Assembly: GCF_900021175.1 (NCBI RefSeq)
Contig: NZ_FCOP01000013.1
Location: forward strand, 496,001-560,000
Direction: 5' to 3'
Source: Pseudenterobacter timonensis
Lineage (GTDB): Bacteria > Pseudomonadota > Gammaproteobacteria > Enterobacterales > Enterobacteriaceae
Length of the DNA: 64,000 bases
Part shown: positions 62,589-64,000 of the stretch, one piece after another
Numbering within the stretch: the first letter of the stretch is position 1
Layout of the letters: every line of letters begins with the position of its first letter
The notes under the pieces: model-generated
Database searches by the model: none
Told to the model about the DNA's origin: nothing
The model's input: only the letters and a program-made list of their open reading frames with translations
Program-made: the position numbers and the translations under genes

Positions 62589-63782
62589 CTACCGCGGCTG
62601 CAGGCAATTATCCTCTTTCCACCCGTACAACCACTCTATACCGCGATAAAACTCCGCCTGCGTTTTCCCCTTCCAGAGCAGATTACGTACCTGCCGCTCC
62701 ACCCCTGCCGCGTGGTACAGTCGCCCCATCTCGCGGGTTGACCAGACGATACGCGCCGTGCGCGGGATCCGCACCGACTCATAGAGCGCAAACGCGCTGG
62801 CCGCATCCCCGCCGCACTCGGTCAGCGCCTTGCCCAGCGTAACCGCATCTTCCAGCGCCATGCAGGCCCCCTGCGCCATATACTGCGCTACCGGATGCGC
62901 GGCGTCGCCCACCAGCGTGATACGATCGTTGCCCCACTTGCCGACCGGCTCCCGGTCGGCGGTGGACCAGCGCCGCCAGGAGGTCGGTTTATCCAGCATC
63001 TGGCGCGGGCGCGGGTGAATGCCTTCAAAATAGGAGAGTACCTCTTCCTTACTGCCGTCGCGCACGCCCCACTCCTCCTTTTCACGGCTGTGAAAGGTCA
63101 CCACCAGGTTGTACTGTTTCCCGCCGCGCAGCGGATAGTGAACCAGGTGACAGTGCGGCCCCGCCCACAGTACCGGCGCGTTGATTCGCAGATCGTCCGG
63201 CATATCCTCCCGCTCCACTACCGCCCGGTAGACCACGTGGCCGGTCACGCGAGGGGTATCGCCGAGCAGACTTTGCCGCACCACCGACTTCACGCCGTCG
63301 CAGCCGATCAGAATATCCGCGGTCCAGCTGTTGCCCTTGTCGTCAAACACGGTGACCTCGTCGTCGGTCTGGCGGATATCCACCACCTGCGTCGAGGTGC
63401 AGTAGTTCACCCCGGGGTGCTGCAGGGCCGCTTCCCAGACGGTGGCATGAATATCCACCCGATGGATCACCGCATAGGGGCCGCCAAAGTGCTCCCGGAA
63501 CGCCTCTCCCGTTTCAATGCGAATCACCTCTTCACCGTTCACCGCGTCCATCATGGTGATGTGATCGGTAAAGACCGCGCGCTGGCGGGCCACGTCGCCC
63601 ACCCCGAGGCTGTCGAGCGCCGAAAACGCGTTCGGCCCCAGCTGGATCCCGGCGCCAATTTCGCCGATCTCGTGCGCTTTCTCCAGCAGCATGACCTGAA
63701 TGCCCTGACGGGCCAGGGAGAGCGCGGTCGCCGCGCCGCCAATACCGCCGCCGACAATAATAGCCCGCGTGACTTTAGCCAT
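62589..63782 (-). CDS. mhbM: 3-hydroxybenzoate 6-monooxygenase (MhbM-type flavoprotein)
   Basis: A 397-residue class A flavoprotein monooxygenase. FAD-binding G-x-G-x-x-G in AIIVGGGIGGAATALSLARQG, the middle DG motif in DILIGCDGVKSVVRQSLLG, and the GD motif in RITLVGDAAHPVAQYMAQGACMALEDAVTLG. It uses NADH and oxygen to hydroxylate 3-hydroxybenzoate to gentisate, as in the Klebsiella mhb cluster. It closely follows a gene for a glutathione-dependent maleylpyruvate isomerase, the later step of the gentisate pathway, which supports the call. Confidence 0.9.
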   Translation of the reverse strand: MAKVTRAIIVGGGIGGAATALSLARQGIQVMLLEKAHEIGEIGAGIQLGPNAFSALDSLGVGDVARQRAVFTDHITMMDAVNGEEVIRIETGEAFREHFGGPYAVIHRVDIHATVWEAALQHPGVNYCTSTQVVDIRQTDDEVTVFDDKGNSWTADILIGCDGVKSVVRQSLLGDTPRVTGHVVYRAVVEREDMPDDLRINAPVLWAGPHCHLVHYPLRGGKQYNLVVTFHSREKEEWGVRDGSKEEVLSYFEGIHPRPRQMLDKPTSWRRWSTADREPVGKWGNDRITLVGDAAHPVAQYMAQGACMALEDAVTLGKALTECGGDAASAFALYESVRIPRTARIVWSTREMGRLYHAAGVERQVRNLLWKGKTQAEFYRGIEWLYGWKEDNCLQPR

Positions 63783-63800
63783 ATTTTTCTCCTTCTCCGT

Positions 63801-64000
63801 TTACGCCGGGATCTTATCCTGCTGGTTTTCAGGGGCGGCGGTGATAAAGGCAGGCAGCGCCATACAGGCCTCATAGACCGCTTTACAGCGCGGATAGCCG
63901 CTCAAATCACAGCCCATTCGCAGCGCGTTCGCCCACTGCGGCACCAGGCAGCAGTCCGCCAGCGTTGGCGTAGCGCCAACACAAAACGGGCCGACATCGC
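63801..64000 (-). CDS. Maleylpyruvate isomerase (GST zeta-like), C-terminal part
   Basis: Only the last 66 residues are in the window. The visible sequence (DVGPFCVGATPTLADCCLVPQ, WANALRMGCDLSGYPRCKAVYEAC, ALPAFITAAPENQQ) is the C-terminal helical domain of zeta-class glutathione S-transferases, whose bacterial members isomerise maleylpyruvate to fumarylpyruvate. The gene ends 18 bases before mhbM in the same direction, so they share an operon for gentisate catabolism. Confidence 0.85.
   Translation of the reverse strand, partial: DVGPFCVGATPTLADCCLVPQWANALRMGCDLSGYPRCKAVYEACMALPAFITAAPENQQDKIPA

Noticed and set aside
62179..62842. Long repetitive frames on both strands over the REP array
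   Set aside because: The 51-bp repeat period is a multiple of three, so a 17-residue peptide repeats on both strands. The DNA is a REP array with its own palindromes; no ribosome binding site or domain is seen.
1..64000. CRISPR array
   Set aside because: The regular repeats seen (REP array, 9-bp collagen repeats, iterons) have no unique spacers of uniform length and no cas genes nearby.
1..64000. tRNA or rRNA genes
   Set aside because: No cloverleaf or rRNA-like segment was noticed on either strand; the element uses the thiM leader rather than a tRNA gene as its site.

Overview
The window is a chromosomal segment of an enterobacterium. Gene order follows the E. coli 46-48 min region (mdtBCD-baeSR, trhP, cyaR, yegS, fbaB, thiDM, then mrp, metG, yehS, btsRS, mlrA, yohO, yehWXYZ, bglX, dld, pbpG, yohCDF, mdtQ, yohP, dusC). 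The high GC content, dat-ddc, an mhb-type gentisate pathway fragment and the REP variants suggest an Enterobacter/Leclercia/Klebsiella-like genus rather than Escherichia. The genus is an inference from gene content.

Layout. 1-7962: end of the multidrug RND operon mdtB-mdtC-mdtD and its two-component system baeS-baeR, all overlapping or abutting. 7969-9600: a GC-rich intergenic repeat cluster interrupted by a complete IS481-family element (7995-9279, 5-bp target duplication). 9716-15133: trhP, the CRP-activated sRNA CyaR, yegS, fbaB, thiD and thiM.

15191-28916: a 13.7-kb, visibly AT-richer integrated element bounded by 76-bp perfect direct repeats. The repeats are the TPP-riboswitch aptamer of thiM. 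The element encodes a tyrosine integrase at its right end, an AAA-type ATPase, a second small tyrosine recombinase, two small exported proteins, an iteron array with a winged-helix putative initiator, a lambda gpE-like capsid protein, a gpD-like decoration protein and a tape-measure-like protein. I see no portal, terminase, tail-fibre or lysis gene. It resembles a phage satellite or phage-plasmid remnant that carries its own capsid shell genes. Two features stand out. The attachment site regenerates a full promoter plus TPP aptamer for thiM while placing the displaced host thiM promoter and a clipped aptamer in front of the integrase. A roughly 490-nt, densely hairpinned untranslated segment with its own promoter lies just upstream of the decoration and capsid genes.

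28996-39836: accessory chromosomal genes. These are a trimeric autotransporter with a collagen-like repeat, a small membrane protein, a lipoprotein, dat-ddc for 1,3-diaminopropane, an isolated wza-wzb-wzc export/kinase set, an RcnB-like periplasmic protein and a GNAT gene with no ordinary start codon at its expected N-terminus. 39927-62174: conserved core genes. 62264-62568: six tandem REP units. 62589-64000: mhbM-like 3-hydroxybenzoate 6-hydroxylase and the end of a glutathione-S-transferase-type maleylpyruvate isomerase gene.
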